Shown piece after piece: positions 28,233-41,197 of a stretch of 64,000 bases of DNA; the first letter of the stretch is position 1; every line of letters starts with the position of its first letter. The notes beneath the pieces were generated by a model. That model worked only from the letters and a program-made list of their open reading frames with translations. It did not search any database and had not been told where the DNA came from. Origin of the DNA: Syngnathus acus (Eukaryota > Chordata > Actinopteri > Syngnathiformes > Syngnathidae); the NCBI RefSeq assembly GCF_901709675.1, contig NC_051103.1, forward strand, positions 5,751,501-5,815,500. Reading direction: 5' to 3'. A program made the position numbers and the translations under genes.

Positions 28233-30910
28233 GCATCATTGGACGGGTAGACGTGTGTGATCCTTTTTTTCCACAAGCAGTATGCCAACTGTTAGCAGTG
28301 CTAATTTAAAGCGCCAGCATGCACTCGTGTTCCAAAAATGAGGCCTCATCTAGCACATCCTGGATGAGTAGATGACTTAAATGTAGTTGGCGCACAAAAG
28401 GTTTTTGCACAGACCAATTACAAATAAGTCAGCCACAACCCATTGGGGTGATATTAGCGCTTTTACAATCTGCAAACTGCCAATTTTTGGGGAGATTTGG
28501 GGCTGATTTTTGCCTTTTTCCTCCTATACATATCAACACAAAAGAAAAATGACATTCAAACCTCCCCCACCAAAATTATAAATGTTTTACCTATTTTTAA
28601 GCAAATCCTAAAGGACAAATGTCCTGCCTGTAAATTATTTCTTTATTGTTAAATTATTGTTTATTGTTAAGATAACCCCCCCCCCCCCCCTTACAAAAAA
28701 AAACTGGTCATAAGGACTAAATATTTGAATTGACATCTGCCTCAAAAAATCCATGTTGGTTGGACCCTATAAATAAACCAGCAATTGGGGAAAAAAAATC
28801 CAGAGCAAGCACAGGTGCACGGAGTGTACATGTCCTGTGATGCATGTGTGAAAAATTCCATCAGCCATACATGATGATCGCTTCTGGCACAGTTGAAAGA
28901 AACAGAAGGACTAAAAATAATCCAGTCTTTAAAAAAAAACAAAAAAAACAATGTACATGCACAATTAATATAATTGCTCCTCTTTCCCCTTTGTGATGCC
29001 ACGGAAGCACAGTGTTCTGATTTTTTGAATTTTTTACTAGATTTATTGCATCCAAAATAATTTTGAAAAATGCTCTCATTCATAATGCTGACAAAAACAT
29101 CCGCTTCATAAGATATTGTCACCAAGTGGGCTTTTCGCCAATTTTAGTGACATTCACAACTGTCAAGAAAGAGCAAGGTTTCTATGATTTGCATTTGAAT
29201 GGCTCACACCTCTTTGCTCTTTCCGCATTAGTTCCCAATTTACGCACAGTGGCTGCTGTCTCAAGCCTGGAAGGAAGTACGTATATGCATAGCATTAACA
29301 AAAAATGCACAAGAGAGGGAAGATGGCCCAACAGGTATATTTATTTTTCAGGTCATTATTTAGAATCAATTGCAATTAATTAAGTCAAAAAAAAGTGTTT
29401 ATACATTTCTGAATGTTAACAATAAATCAACCAATAATTTTATGAGATGAATAACTAAAAATTACAGAAAATTATAAATACATTCAGGGAAGAAGAAAAG
29501 AAGCTAAATTAATGTGCCTGTAAATACTCACTAGGCCCGTCATCCTTTGCCCAAGTCTGCACTATATGGACAAAAATATTGGGACACGGTGGCTATTGCT
29601 TCAACACTACATGCATTGTTTACATCAAGAGAGCTATAGTTTTGGTGTCCCCATAGTCCTTGAGGAGGGGACTGTAAATATCGTAAAGGATCACGGAAGG
29701 CTAAGCCCCATTTTGTTTATTCTTTGTACAAAAAAAATGTCTCCGATGGTAGTTTTTATTTATTTTTCTAAATAAACTGGTTGCTTCACTGTGTGAGAAG
29801 ACGTGATGCTGATGTTGTCGTGTGTGAGTGCGTCTGTGTCGAGAGCGTGCCCGCCATTGAGACAAGCGACGATGATGATGACGTCGTGGAAGACACAAAG
29901 TTGCACACAGCAAACATCTGCACATGAGACACAGGTGATCTGCTTAACCTTTCCAGTCTGCCTGTGGAACTGTGGCGCCCTCTACAGGTAAGACACTACA
30001 CAAAACACCCGCATTAAAAAAAATCTTGATCAAGGGATTGATCACTATTAATATTAATATTTGTTTCGTTCTTATTTGCCGTTACATGTTGTGTGTCTCT
30101 TTAATGCTAAAGTCCCTTAAAGAGAACAAACTCCGTCGTCATCCACATGGGCTGCAATAATGCAAAGTCCAATCTCGTCACCACCTCGCACACACATTTG
30201 ATCTTCCAGCCTATTGTTATGGTTATTTTTAACCCCACAGGTGGTCACATGGCACCCACACATCATATTGATCTTTTCATCTTCTGATGCCACTGCGTGC
30301 CAAATCCTCTTAGTGCTTTGTATTCATTTTCGACTTTTATTTTCTGTACTTGCGATCATGCAGATCAAAGTTAAAGCAAGCCGTCGGCGGCTTACATAAA
30401 ATGTGTTGCAGTAAGACGGCAGGTCTATATTGGCCGCATGTGCTTGGGCACCAAAGCATTCAGGAGCTTCTGGTTACAAGCCTTTTAAGGGGCCACAGGC
30501 CCCCCCCCCCCCCCCCACGTACCCCTTGTTGCTATTCTTAGGCTTGTTGCTTGCAGCCAGCCTGAAGGCCACCAGTGCATCCACATTGTTCATATTTAAA
30601 TCCATATTATAATCACCCCCCCAAAAAAGACTCAATTGTGTTGTTTTGATGGTAAAATTAATATTAGGTGAGGTTGGGGTGTGGTCTGTCTCTTCTTGTG
30701 TGTATTTGTTTGTCCTGACAGCGCCTGAACACACCCCCTAGCAGCCCCCCCACCCCCTCCCGCAACTGCGCGTCCAGGCCCTTGACGTGAGGATCAGCGG
30801 CAGAGGTCCGAAGCGGGGGGTGCTGCACACGACACCAGCAGGATAGCAGGGCCAACGAGGAGAGCCAGGACTCCCAAAAACCAGGCAAGCGAGCACTTCC
30901 AGAAGCCGAC
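28233..30910. other. opn4-ldb3 intergenic region with opn4 3' UTR and ldb3 promoter
   Basis: 2.7 kb between the opn4 stop and the ldb3 start. It holds the opn4 3' UTR with several AATAAA-type signals (for example near 28773, 29423 and 29770), a poly-C run (28676-28690), a probable transposon tip near 29560 and another poly-C run (about 30501-30517). The last 200 bp before the ldb3 ATG are GC-rich. I see no further coding exon. Confidence 0.6.
29559..29660 (+). mobile_element. fragment resembling a Tc1/mariner-type element end
   Basis: The segment beginning CACTATATGGACAAAAATATT and continuing with GGGACAC resembles an inverted-repeat tip I recall as widespread in teleost genomes. The opposite end is not clearly present, so this would be a truncated or decayed copy. 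The class is assigned from memory of the tip alone. Confidence 0.4.
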
Positions 30911-33900
30911 ATGAGCACGTACACGGTGACGCTGAACGGCCCGGCGCCGTGGGGCTTCCGGCTGCAGGGCGGGAAGGACTTCAACATGCCCCTCACCATC
31001 TCCAGGGTAAGAGCGCCGTGAGAAGAATACTGATGAAAACAACATAACACGGCAGGAAGATGACAACGGAGGACTGATTTTGTGCACTTTGACCCCTTGT
31101 CTGTGCTTGTGGATGTGTTCTGTCATTTTGCAATCCACAGCTCAAAATAGTCCAATTTTTTTTTTTTAAATCGAATCACATCATAAAGATTCCAGTCGAA
31201 TCAAAAATTGGAATTGATAAACCCAGTGAATCAAATAGTGACAACAACAGAATCCACTGCTATGAAATCAAACCGATTGGAATTAGAGACCATCCCAAAA
31301 GAGTTGATCGCTTGGAGAGAAAATTAGTGACGTAAGTAAATATTACACCTCAGCTCTGTTTACATTTCTATGCGGGTGCACCCCACAGTTTATGGATACC
31401 AAACTGTGTAAGCACATGTGGAAGGCAACCGATGTTGGACCCACATGGTTATCATTGATAACCAAAACATTTTTATAATAAATTAAAGTAAATGAAAAGC
31501 GCATTTTACTAATTATAGTAAACATGTCCTTCATTTTTGTCTTTGTGGATTAATATCATACATTCGGGATTCATTTGAAATGTTTTTATTTTAGTATTGG
31601 GGAGGTCTTTGGTCCTTGGCAGGCACTTTGGTTTATTTACAGCTTCCCCTTTAAATAGCGAGGTGGGCATGGGGCGGGGGGGGGCTCTCACCTATCCCGG
31701 GGCCTTTTGGCTCCTCGATAAGTGGAAAAGTTTGCATGTAAATTCCCCGAATGACGGCACGTGTATTGTTCCCTGATCCGGTCTGGTATTTCGGGTTCCC
31801 GTCTCGATGGAGATAAAAAGAGGCGCCATTGATGCAACATTGACCGGCCTAGGCGGCTCCCGTTTCAGACCCGCTTTTGCCAACTTCTAAGAAAAGAAAG
31901 CCGAGAGCGAGAGAGAATGCCTTGTTCGCATCTTGTTAGCCAACTTGAGGCCAATGACATTTTACAACTCGACTCAATTTTATTTATAGAACGCTTCAAA
32001 ACCAACCTGTAATAGTTAGAGCCACCTCAGATTGTGTTTGTCTGTAGTGCTCAAAAGTCTTCACGCAAAAAACTAAAGAAATTGAAGTATTCTAAGAAAA
32101 AAATAATAATAATGTCAATATTATTAAGCTGATCATGTAAAATGTTGACGCAAGAAGGAAGTCAGATTGCGGAACGTAAACAGAAACTTCAGACGAGTGA
32201 ATGTCAGTGACAGGTGCGGATGCGCGCACGTGCATGTGCGCGTGCTCGTGTGTGCCTCTGCATCGGGTCACTCGTCGGCAGGCATCAACAGCTTGGCATA
32301 TTTTTAACTCTTTTTAACGAGTTGACTGTAAATTTAGACCTGATGCTGTATGTAGCAGTCGTGTCTTAAAGGGCCAGCAAGTCAATCAAAACACAAACCC
32401 AAAGCATTCTTGACTTTGCCACACTTGTTTGACAGATAATGCCCGGCAGCAAGGCGTCGGGTGGCAGCTTGGCGCAGGGTGACATCATCTCGGCCATCGA
32501 CGGCATCAGCACTGATGGCCTGACGCACTTGGAGGCCCAGAACAAGATCAAGTTGGCCACCAGCAGACTCGTGCTCAGCATGCAGAAGTAAGCAAACACA
32601 CGCCTTTATTAAAAAAATATTAATTATAATAAATGTATTTTTGAATGATCAGGTCGAGACGTCCTGCACCCGTCCCCATAGCCACCCCCAGAATGGACTC
32701 CCCCATGCCTGTCATCCCCCACCAGAAGGTACGGACACACTGCTGTTATTTTTATGACGCATACAAACCAGCGTTATTCGCCTTATAGCTCGTGTTGCAT
32801 TTTGCTGCCCTCTTGTGATATGTTTTTGAAGTGTGGCTGCTTGAATTTTAACAATGAGGGGGAATAAAACCACATTTGGCCTCATGGATAAAGTGGTTCC
32901 ATCAATTTCACAAACAATTTTTCAAAAGTCTAAGAGCTTTGAGAGATGACTAAATGACTAAAACCAGTTTCATTGGTGCAAAATAAAAAATGTGTAGGCA
33001 CATAACATTGTGGCTGACTAGTTCCCCTCTGCAATTTTAGAGAATTTCAGTTGACATTGTTTGCCAGATAGCGATGACGTATACTCGGCTTTGATTCATT
33101 CATAACTGGAAATCTGTTGCGAAAGCTCATGCGATTGCGGAAGGCCATTTTTGATTGGCTTTTTTCTTTTATTTGAATTGTGGCAGACGGTCAGCCACTT
33201 CTGAAAACTATTCTGCAGTGCTAAGGTATGGCAGCGTTAGTAAAAGAGGGTCAGGAAATGAATGATGCTTGCCATTTCGGGGTTGGCCGTTGCCACGGCA
33301 ACCTTCAAAAGCATCTTCAAGGTTGCTCTGCATCCTGAGCTGTCTTTGCCTCCTAGCCTCCGCCGATAAGTCAGGTGTCACGGGCATGTGCCGGCCGGAC
33401 CTGACGCCGAGGCCTCGTTGGACCGCGTCAGCTGTCCGACATGCTGGCGGAATGTTCTGAGCCTGTCGCACATTATCTGCTGCGAGTGCAGATAGGGTGT
33501 CCCGGACTGTGTGTGAGATAGGTACACTCATGACATAAGTGGATCAGGTGGTACGTGTTGGTCCAGGTATTTGAAGCTCGTCCAGGCTATTTATGGCCTT
33601 CTCTGTCCATGTCATCTGAAAGAGAACCCCTTGCTCTTGTCGCTCACACTCGGGGTTGTCAGAGGGGAGGTTCCATCTGCATGTGTGTGTTGGCGACAAT
33701 GATGATGATGATGATGGAGGTTACGGCCATTGGAGAGTTTCCTAGCAGCGTACATTGTGCCATTGTTGTGAGCACATGATGTCACCAGTGTCTCTAATTT
33801 CTCTTCCTTTGTGTGTTTTGTATGATGTAGGTCATCGCCAACACACCTGCAAAGTCAGTATCCGTTCTTGCGTAACTGTGCATGAAGTGTGCAGTGCGAG

Positions 33901-35101
33901 TGATGCTGTAAAAAGGTGACTTGCGTAACGAGCGCCCCGTGTCTTTTTGCGGGACAGCCTGGAGTACACTCCCAGATTCAACCCGATCGCCCTGAAAGAC
34001 TCGGCCCTGTCCACCCACAAGCCCATCGAAGTGCGCGGCCCCGGCGGCAAGGCCACCATCGTGCACGCGCAGTACAACACGCCCATCAGCATGTACTCGC
34101 AGGATGCCATCATGGATGCTATCGCCGGGCAGTCGCAGGCCAAAGGTCACGAAGGGTGAGCTCGCCATACCCGCCCCATCCCACCCCTCGCCGAAGTCGT
34201 CACTATGTGTGGTTTCGCCCACTTTGCTCTTGCTCATTTCATCCCTCCCTCGCTCCTCATCCTCCCCGCCGCCGCCTGGTCGTGACCTCAGTGAGGAGGC
34301 GGGATCTTCCCTGGCGTGAGTACCACCCATCCTGCATCATGATAACACTTAAAAGGGGACATTTTATAATTGCGCTTTTTTGTTTTAAATCCTGCAGACG
34401 CGTTATACATTGGGGGGCTACACTGTCCGGCTCCATACATTGCTGCTTGCTCCTACACCTGCTTGTCTCCAAAGTGCAAATACTTTTTGTGTGTGTGTCT
34501 GTGTGTGTGTCAGCGGGGTGCTGCCCATGAAGGACCCAGTGGTGGACTGCGCCTCGCCCGTGTATCAGGCGGTCATCAGGCCCACTGACAACTCACTGGA
34601 CTTGTCCGAGTGGGCTCGCCGCGCCGCCAACCTGCAGTCCAAAAGCTTCAAGATGCTGGCGCACATCACTGGAACCGAATACAGTCAGTCGCCACTCTTT
34701 AGGCAACTATTTGAGAAGGACTGCCCTAAAAAGAATACAACTTGATAACTTCATTGAAACCACATGATTGCATCTGTGTAGTGTAAATGCGTGTTCATGC
34801 ACCATCTTAACGAATCCTCTTGTCTGCCCAAAAAGTGCAAGATCCAGATGAGGAAGCTCTGCAGAAGTCGAGGTAAACCCAACTTTCAGGAGTGGGCGGA
34901 TTACCCACACCCCATTTCGACCCACCACCACCACCTGTTTTGCAAACTCGATCGCTTACTTGTTTTGCCCCCGCTCCAACATGACCTCTGGCCACATCCC
35001 ACAGAGAGAAGTTTGAGTCGGAGATGCGAGGTCCTCGTTTCGCCAAGCTGAGGAAATGGCACCACGGATTGTCTGCACAAATCCTCAACGTACAGAACTG
35101 A
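30911..35101 (+). CDS. ldb3: LIM domain-binding protein 3 (Cypher/ZASP), short PDZ-ZM isoform
   Basis: Z-disc scaffold of striated muscle that binds alpha-actinin-2. Nine coding exons: 30911-31006, 32436-32587, 32653-32728, 33831-33853, 33958-34155, 34292-34315, 34514-34683, 34836-34872 and 35005-35101. The frame is continuous for 290 residues. An N-terminal PDZ domain (about residues 1-84) has the PWGF carboxylate-binding loop and ends LVLSMQK. The ZASP-like motif lies at about 150-175 ([20 protein letters not shown]). The terminal exon encodes [19 protein letters not shown], matching the end of the LIM-less short isoforms of human LDB3. The 24-nt exon at 34292-34315 can be skipped without changing frame. 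No exons for the three C-terminal LIM domains are visible on the plus strand up to 46 kb, so the long isoform may be lost or encoded elsewhere. The start is the conserved [16 protein letters not shown]. Confidence 0.95.
32804..32820 (-). promoter_or_regulatory. CTCF-like motif in an ldb3 intron
   Basis: The reverse complement contains CACAAGAGGGCAGC, a partial match to the CTCF core with two mismatches. Listed as a weak motif call only. Confidence 0.3.
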
Positions 35102-36208
35102 AGTCAACATGGAGGACCCGGAAAGCAAGCAAGCAAGCAAGGAAAGAAAGAAAGAAAGGGACACGGAGCAACTAAAAAAACACACAGCAAATCAATGAAT
35201 AAGCCAACGCTGGAGAAACGTGAGATCTTGTCGCTTGTAGACCAGTAGAATATGCAAGTGTTTAGTGTGAGAGATAGACTGAATACCGCATATACTGCAA
35301 ACAGTATATATAGCTTAGGTACAGTAAATATATGTACGTGTGTGTGTCATGAGTCTGCTGCTGAGATCTGCATATTGTGTTTCCCCTGTGCTCCAGAGAA
35401 GTGTACAAAAATAACACACATACGTTCAGTCCTCATTTGCAAACGTGACGAGATGTTTGGACATGCGCACAAAGGCAGTTATGTAACAATGCACTCAAAA
35501 GCACGCTCATGTCAATGTGAATACATAAATGATTTCCTTAAAATGACATCTCGAATATAATTTGCAATAATATTGTGGAGTGTTGTGCTTTTTATTCCCA
35601 CAGAAAAAACCCCACTTAACTCCATAGGTGTCACAGTGTCCCTGAGGCAAAAGGGTCACCTGGTGGTTTTACAATGCATTACAGCACAAACGTCTTCAGC
35701 TTGTTTGACTTCCAGAAATAGGAACTCAGTGGACATAAATATGAGTCCGTGTCTGGAGTGAGTGAGTAAAAGTCCAAATGACATGCATATGACATGGGTG
35801 GAGAAGATAGTTCCTAACCATTTGTGAATGAACGGAAGACGAAAATGATGAAAGATGTCACCAAAGTTTGAATCCATCGAAGCAGAGTGAAGAATTATTT
35901 CTCCAAATCAGGTTGAAGTTGGTTGTCAACAGGTTGATGTCAAAGAGTGTCGCGAAAGAGTGACATTTGGAAGGTCAAACTGAAAAAGGTCATTAGGATT
36001 GGCAAACGTCACATCCGACATGCATTTCTCAAGTAGAGCAATGCCGAACCCAAGACTGCGGGTGCCCGTCTATGCGCCCAGCTGCTCGGCCATCCATTGG
36101 TGCTTCGAAATAACTTCGTTCTATGGCTCCACTTGTCCTCAGCACTGCAAACTTGTGCAGGTCCACCATATGAAGTAAATGATGGGATTTTTTTTACCTT
36201 ATCTAATA
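35102..36208. other. ldb3 3' UTR and flank, no further exons seen
   Basis: About 1.1 kb after the ldb3 stop codon. It contains purine repeats (about 35125-35160) and AT-rich sequence with no recognisable LIM-domain exon (no Cys/His zinc-ligand pattern in any plus-strand frame). It ends at the flanking duplication of the hAT-type element. Confidence 0.6.
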
Positions 36209-36489
36209 GGTATCAAGTAGGGGTGTAACGATTCATCGATACACATCGATTAATCGATATAATGCTCTACGATTTGTTGGCATCGATGCTAAACGTAAAC
36301 ATCGATCTATATCGCCTGTTTTTGACCTCTGACATTAGACGCGACTTTATTTTGAAATCCAGTTCATTGTTGCTTGCTTCCTCTTTCCGGGAGCAGTGCG
36401 CGACGTGTTGTGTTGTGAGCAGAGCAGGCACGTGAAAGGGGAGACGACGACTACGCGGCTCCTGGGCTGGTGCTATGGCTAGTGTCTGT

Positions 36490-36560
36490 CCAAGAAGACG
36501 AGGAAATTCGCTCCCCTTTGGGCTTCAAGTCATTCGTTTGGAAGCACTTTGTAATTTCCT
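36490..36560 (+). pseudogene. remnant BED-finger segment of a hAT transposase
   Basis: One frame reads EDEEIRSPLGFKSFVWKHF, like the beginning of BED fingers in hAT transposases. Only the first part of the finger is present, followed by a GTAATT donor-like sequence. No catalytic RNase-H-fold or dimerisation region is left, so it is a relic. Confidence 0.6.
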
Positions 36561-36721
36561 AAATAAAGAGTTTGCAGTACCTTGTTGATTTTGCGTATGA
36601 ATTGTTATAAATCAGGATATTGTTCTATATCGATCGTAGAGCACTATATCGTGATGTATCGTGAATGAATCACAGCAGGCTTTAAGATGTCGGCAAATAT
36701 CGTATCGTGATTCTTTGTATC

Positions 36722-36769
36722 GATATGATATCGTATCGTTACAAAACCCGTGATTTACACCCCTAGTTT
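36722..36769 (+). repeat. inner copy of the hAT element 3' terminal segment
   Basis: This segment (ATATGATATCGTATCGTTAC core, ending TTTACACCCCTAG) repeats at 41198-41243 with about one base difference (GTG versus GCG before ATTTACACC). The telomere-like array begins directly after it. Confidence 0.9.
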
Positions 36770-39700
36770 GTAACCCTAACCTTGATTTAAAACCCTAGTC
36801 GGAAACCCTAACCCTAGCTTGAAACCCTAATTAGCAATGGAAAAACTCCTTGGAAACCCTTGTCGGAAACCCTAACCCTAGTTTTGAAAGCCTAGTTAGA
36901 AACCCTAATCTTAGAAACCCTAAAAGTAGTTTGAAACCCTCGTTGGAAACCCTAACCTTAGCTTTAAAACCTAGTTTGTAACCCTAAACTTGGTTTAAAA
37001 CCCTAGTCGGAAACCCTACCCCTTGTTTGAAACTTTAATTAGCGATGGCAAAACTCCATGGAAACCCTGGTCGGAAACCCTAACCCTAGTTTTGAAAGCC
37101 TAGTTAGAAACCCTGATCTTAGAAACCATAAAAGTAGTTTGAAACCCTCGTTGGAAACCCTAACCCTAGCATTAAAATCAAGTTTGTAACCCTAACCTTT
37201 GTTTAAAACCCTAGTCGGAAACCCTAACCCTAGTTTGAAACCCTAAATAGCAATGGCAAAACTCCTTGGAAACCCTGGTCGGAAACCCTAACCCTCGTTT
37301 TGAAAGCCTAGTTAGAAACCCTAATCTTAGAAACTCTAAAAGTATTTTGAAACCCTCGTTGGAAACCCTAACCCTAGCTTTAAAACCTAGTTTGAAACCC
37401 TAACCTTGGTTTAAAACCGTAGTCGGAAACCCTGAGCCTAGTTTGAAACCCTAATTAGCGATGGCAAAACTCCTTGTAAACCCTAGTCGGAAACCCTAAC
37501 CCTAGTTTTGAAAGCCTAGTTAGAAACCCTAACCCTAACCCTAACTCTAGTTTTGAAAGCCTAGTTAGTAACCCTAACCCTAACTCTAACTCTAACCCTA
37601 ACCCTAACTCTAACCCTAACCCTAACCCTAGTTTTGAAAGCCTAGTTAGAAACCCTAACCCCAACCCTAACCCTAACTTTGGAAACCCTAGTCAAAAACC
37701 CTAACCCTCGTTTTGAAAGCCTAGTTAGAAACCCTAATCTTAGAAACTCTAAAAGTATTTTGAAACCCTCGTTGGAAACCCTAACCCTAGCTTTAAAACC
37801 TAGTTTGAAACCCTAACCTTGGTTTAAAACCCTAGTCGGAAACCCTGAGCCTAGTTTGAAACCCTAATTAGCGATGGCAAAACTCCTTGTAAACCCTAGT
37901 CGGAAACCCTAACCCTAGTTTTGAAAGCCTAGTTAGAAACCCTAACCCTAACCCTAACTCTAGTTTTGAAAGCCTAGTTAGTAACCCTAACCCTAACTCT
38001 AACTCTAACCCTAACCCTAACTCTAACCCTAACCCTAACCCTAGTTTTGAAAGCCTAGTTAGAAACCCTAACCCCAACCCTAACCCTAACTTTGGAAACC
38101 CTAGTCAAAAACCCTAACCCTCGTTTTGAAAGCCTAGTTAGAAACCCTAATCTTAGAAACCCTAAAAGTAGTTTGAAACCCTCGTTGTAAACCCTAACCC
38201 TAGCTTTAAAACCTAGTTTGAAACCCTAACCTTGGTTTAAAACCCTAGTCGGAAACCCTGAGCCTAGTTTGAAACCCTAATTAGCGATGGCAAAACTCCT
38301 TGGAAACCCTAGTCGGAAACCCTAACCCTAGTTTTGAAAGCCTAGTTAGAAACCCTAACCCTAACCCTAACTCTAGTTTTGAAAGCCTAGTTAGTAACCC
38401 TAACCCTAACTCTAACTCTAACCCTAACCCTAACTCTAACCCTAACCCTAACCCTAGTTTTGAAAGCCTAGTTAGAAACCCTAACCCCAACCCTAACCCT
38501 AACTTTGGAAACCCTAGTCAAAAACCCTAACCCTCGTTTTGAAAGCCTAGTTAGAAACCCTAATCTTAGAAACCCTAAAAGTAGTTTGAAACCCTCGTTG
38601 TAAACCCTAACCCTAGCTTTAAAACCTAGTTTGAAACCCTAACCTTGGTTAAAAACCCTAGTCGGAAACCCTGAGCCTAGTTTGAAACCCTAATTAGCAA
38701 TGGCAAAACTCCTTGGAAACCCTAGTCGGAAACCCTAACCCTAGTTTTGAAAGCCTAGTTAGAAACCCTAACCCTAACCCTAACTCTAGTTTTGAAAGCC
38801 TAGTTAGTAACCCTAACCCTAACTCTAACTCTAACCCTAACCCTAACTCTAACCCTAACCCTAACCCTAACCCTAGTTTTGAAAGCCTAGTTAGAAACCC
38901 TAACCCCAACCCTAACCCTAACTTTGGAAACCCTAGTCAAAAACCCTAACCCTCGTTTTGAAAGCCTAGTTAGAAACCCTAATCTTAGAAACCCTAAAAG
39001 TAGTTTGAAACCCTCGTTGTAAACCCTAACCCTAGCTTTAAAACCTAGTTTGAAACCCTAACCTTGGTTTAAAACCCTAGTCGGAAACCCTGAGCCTAGT
39101 TTGAAACCCTAATTAGCGATGGCAAAACTCCTTGGAAACCCTAGTCGGAAACCCTAACCCTAGTTTTGAAAGCCTAGTTAGAAACCCTAACCCTAACCCT
39201 AACTCTAGTTTTGAAAGCCTAGTTAGTAACCCTAACCCTAACTCTAACTCTAACCCTAACCCTAACCCTAACCCTAACCCTAACCCTAACCCTAACCCTA
39301 ACTCTAACCCTAACCCTAACCCTAGTTTTGAAAGCCTAGTTAGAAACCCTAACCCCAACCCTAACCCTAACTTTGGAAACCCTAGTCAAAAACCCTAACC
39401 CTCGTTTTGAAAGTCTAGTTAGAAACCCTAATCTTAGAAACCCTAAAAGTAGTTTGAAACCCTCGTTGTAAACCCTAACCCTAGCTTTAAAACCTAGTTT
39501 GAAACCCTAACCTTGGTTTAAAACCCTAGTCGGAAACCCTGAGCCTAGTTTGAAACCCTAATTAGCGATGGCAAAACTCCTTGGAAACCCTAGTCGGAAA
39601 CCCTAACCCTAGTTTTGAAAGCCTAGTTAGAAACCCTAACCCTAACCCTAACTCTAGTTTTGAAAGCCTAGTTAGTAACCCTAACCCTAACTCTAACTCT

Positions 39701-41197
39701 AACCCTAACCCTAACCCTAACCCTAACTCTAACCCTAACCCTAACCCTAGTTTTGAAAGCCTAGTTAGAAACCCTAACCCCAACCCTAACCCTAACTTTG
39801 GAAACCCTAGTCAAAAACCCTAACCCTCGTTTTGAAAGTCTAGTTAGAAACCCTAATCTTAGAAACCCTAAAAGTAGTTTGAAACCCTCGTTGTAAACCC
39901 TAACCCTAGCTTTAAAACCTAGTTTGAAACCCTAACCTTGGTTTAAAACCCTAGTCGGAAACCCTGAGCCTAGTTTGAAACCCTAATTAGCAATGGCAAA
40001 ACTCCTTGGAAACCCTAGTCGGAAACCCTAACCCTAGTTTTGAAAGCCTAGTTAGAAACCCTAACCCTAACCCTAACTCTAGTTTTGAAAGCCTAGTTAG
40101 TAACCCTAACCCTAACTCTAACTCTAACCCTAACCCTAACTCTAACCCTAACCCTAACCCTAGTTTTGAAAGCCTAGTTAGAAACCCTAACCCTAACCCT
40201 AACTTTGGAAACCCTAGTCAAAAACCCTAACCCTCGTTTTGAAAGCCTAGTTAGAAACCCTAATCTTAGAAACCCTAAAAGTAGTTTGAAACCCTCGTTG
40301 TAAACCCTAACCCTAGCTTTAAAACCTAGTTTGAAACCCTAACCTTGGTTTAAAACCCTAGTCGGAAACCCTGAGCCTAGTTTGAAACCCTAATTAGCAA
40401 TGGCAAAACTCCTTGGAAACCCTAGTCGGAAACCCTAACCCTAGTTTTGAAAGCCTAGTTAGAAACCCTAACCCTAACCCTAACTCTAGTTTTGAAAGCC
40501 TAGTTAGTAACCCTAACCCTAACTCTAACTCTAACCCTAACCCTAACCCTAACTCTAACCCTAACCCTAACCCTAGTTTTGAAAGCCTAGTTAGAAACCC
40601 TAACCCCAACCCTAACCCTAACTTTGGAAACCCTAGTCAAAAACCCTAACCCTCGTTTTGAAAGCCTAGTTAGAAACCCTAATCTTAGAAACCCTAAAAG
40701 TAGTTTGAAACCCTCGTTGTAAACCCTAACCCTAGCTTTAAAACCTAGTTTGAAACCCTAACCTTGGTTTAAAACCCTAGTCGGAAACCCTGAGCCTAGT
40801 TTGAAACCCTAATTAGCGATGGCAAAACTCCTTGGAAACCCTAGTCGGAAACCCTAACCCTAGTTTTGAAAGCCTAGTTAGAAACCCTAACCCTAACCCT
40901 AGTTTTGAAAGCCTAGTTAGTAACCCTAACCCTAGTTTTGAAAGCATAGTTAGTAACCCTAACCCTAACCCTAACTCTAACTCTAACTCTAACTCTAACT
41001 CTAACTTTAACTCTAACCCTAACTCTAACCTTAACCCTAACCCTAGTTTTGAAAGCCTAGTTAGAAACCCTAACCTCAACCCTAATCCTAACCCTAAATT
41101 TGGAAACCCTAGTCGAAAACCCTAACCCTAATTTTGAAAGCCTAGTTAGAAACCCCAATCTTAGAAACCCTAAAAGTAGTTTGAAACCCTCGTTGGA
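36770..41197 (+). repeat. interstitial telomere-like (CCCTAA) array with higher-order structure
   Basis: About 4.4 kb built of CCCTAA hexamers and variants (CTCTAA, CCCTAG) joined by linkers such as GTTTTGAAAGCCTAGTTAG and GCAAAACTCCTTGGAAACCC. Using the ATGGCAAAACTCC anchor (ATGG at 36837, 37045, 37253 and 37461), the first three periods are exactly 208 bp. The following periods are 413, 413, 413, 419, 449, 425, 407 and 419 bp. Departures from 413 are all multiples of six, so length changes come from whole hexamers in the CCCTAA/CTCTAA tract. On the plus strand the motif is the C-rich telomere strand. Open frames across it (NPNPNS-type repeats) are a by-product of the hexamer. Confidence 0.95.

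Noticed and set aside
31150-31300. A dispersed repeat with AATCGAATCA-type motifs in ldb3 intron 1
   Set aside because: It looks repeat-like, but no ends, flanking duplication or second copy in the window could be shown.
37455-41125. Open frames on both strands encoding NPNPNS or LGLGLE-type repeat proteins
   Set aside because: They arise because the CCCTAA hexamer has no stop in these frames. They lack normal starts and are limited to the array.
36770-41197. A true chromosome end
   Set aside because: The array is degenerate, has complex linkers, and is flanked by transposon ends and genes on both sides, so it is interstitial.
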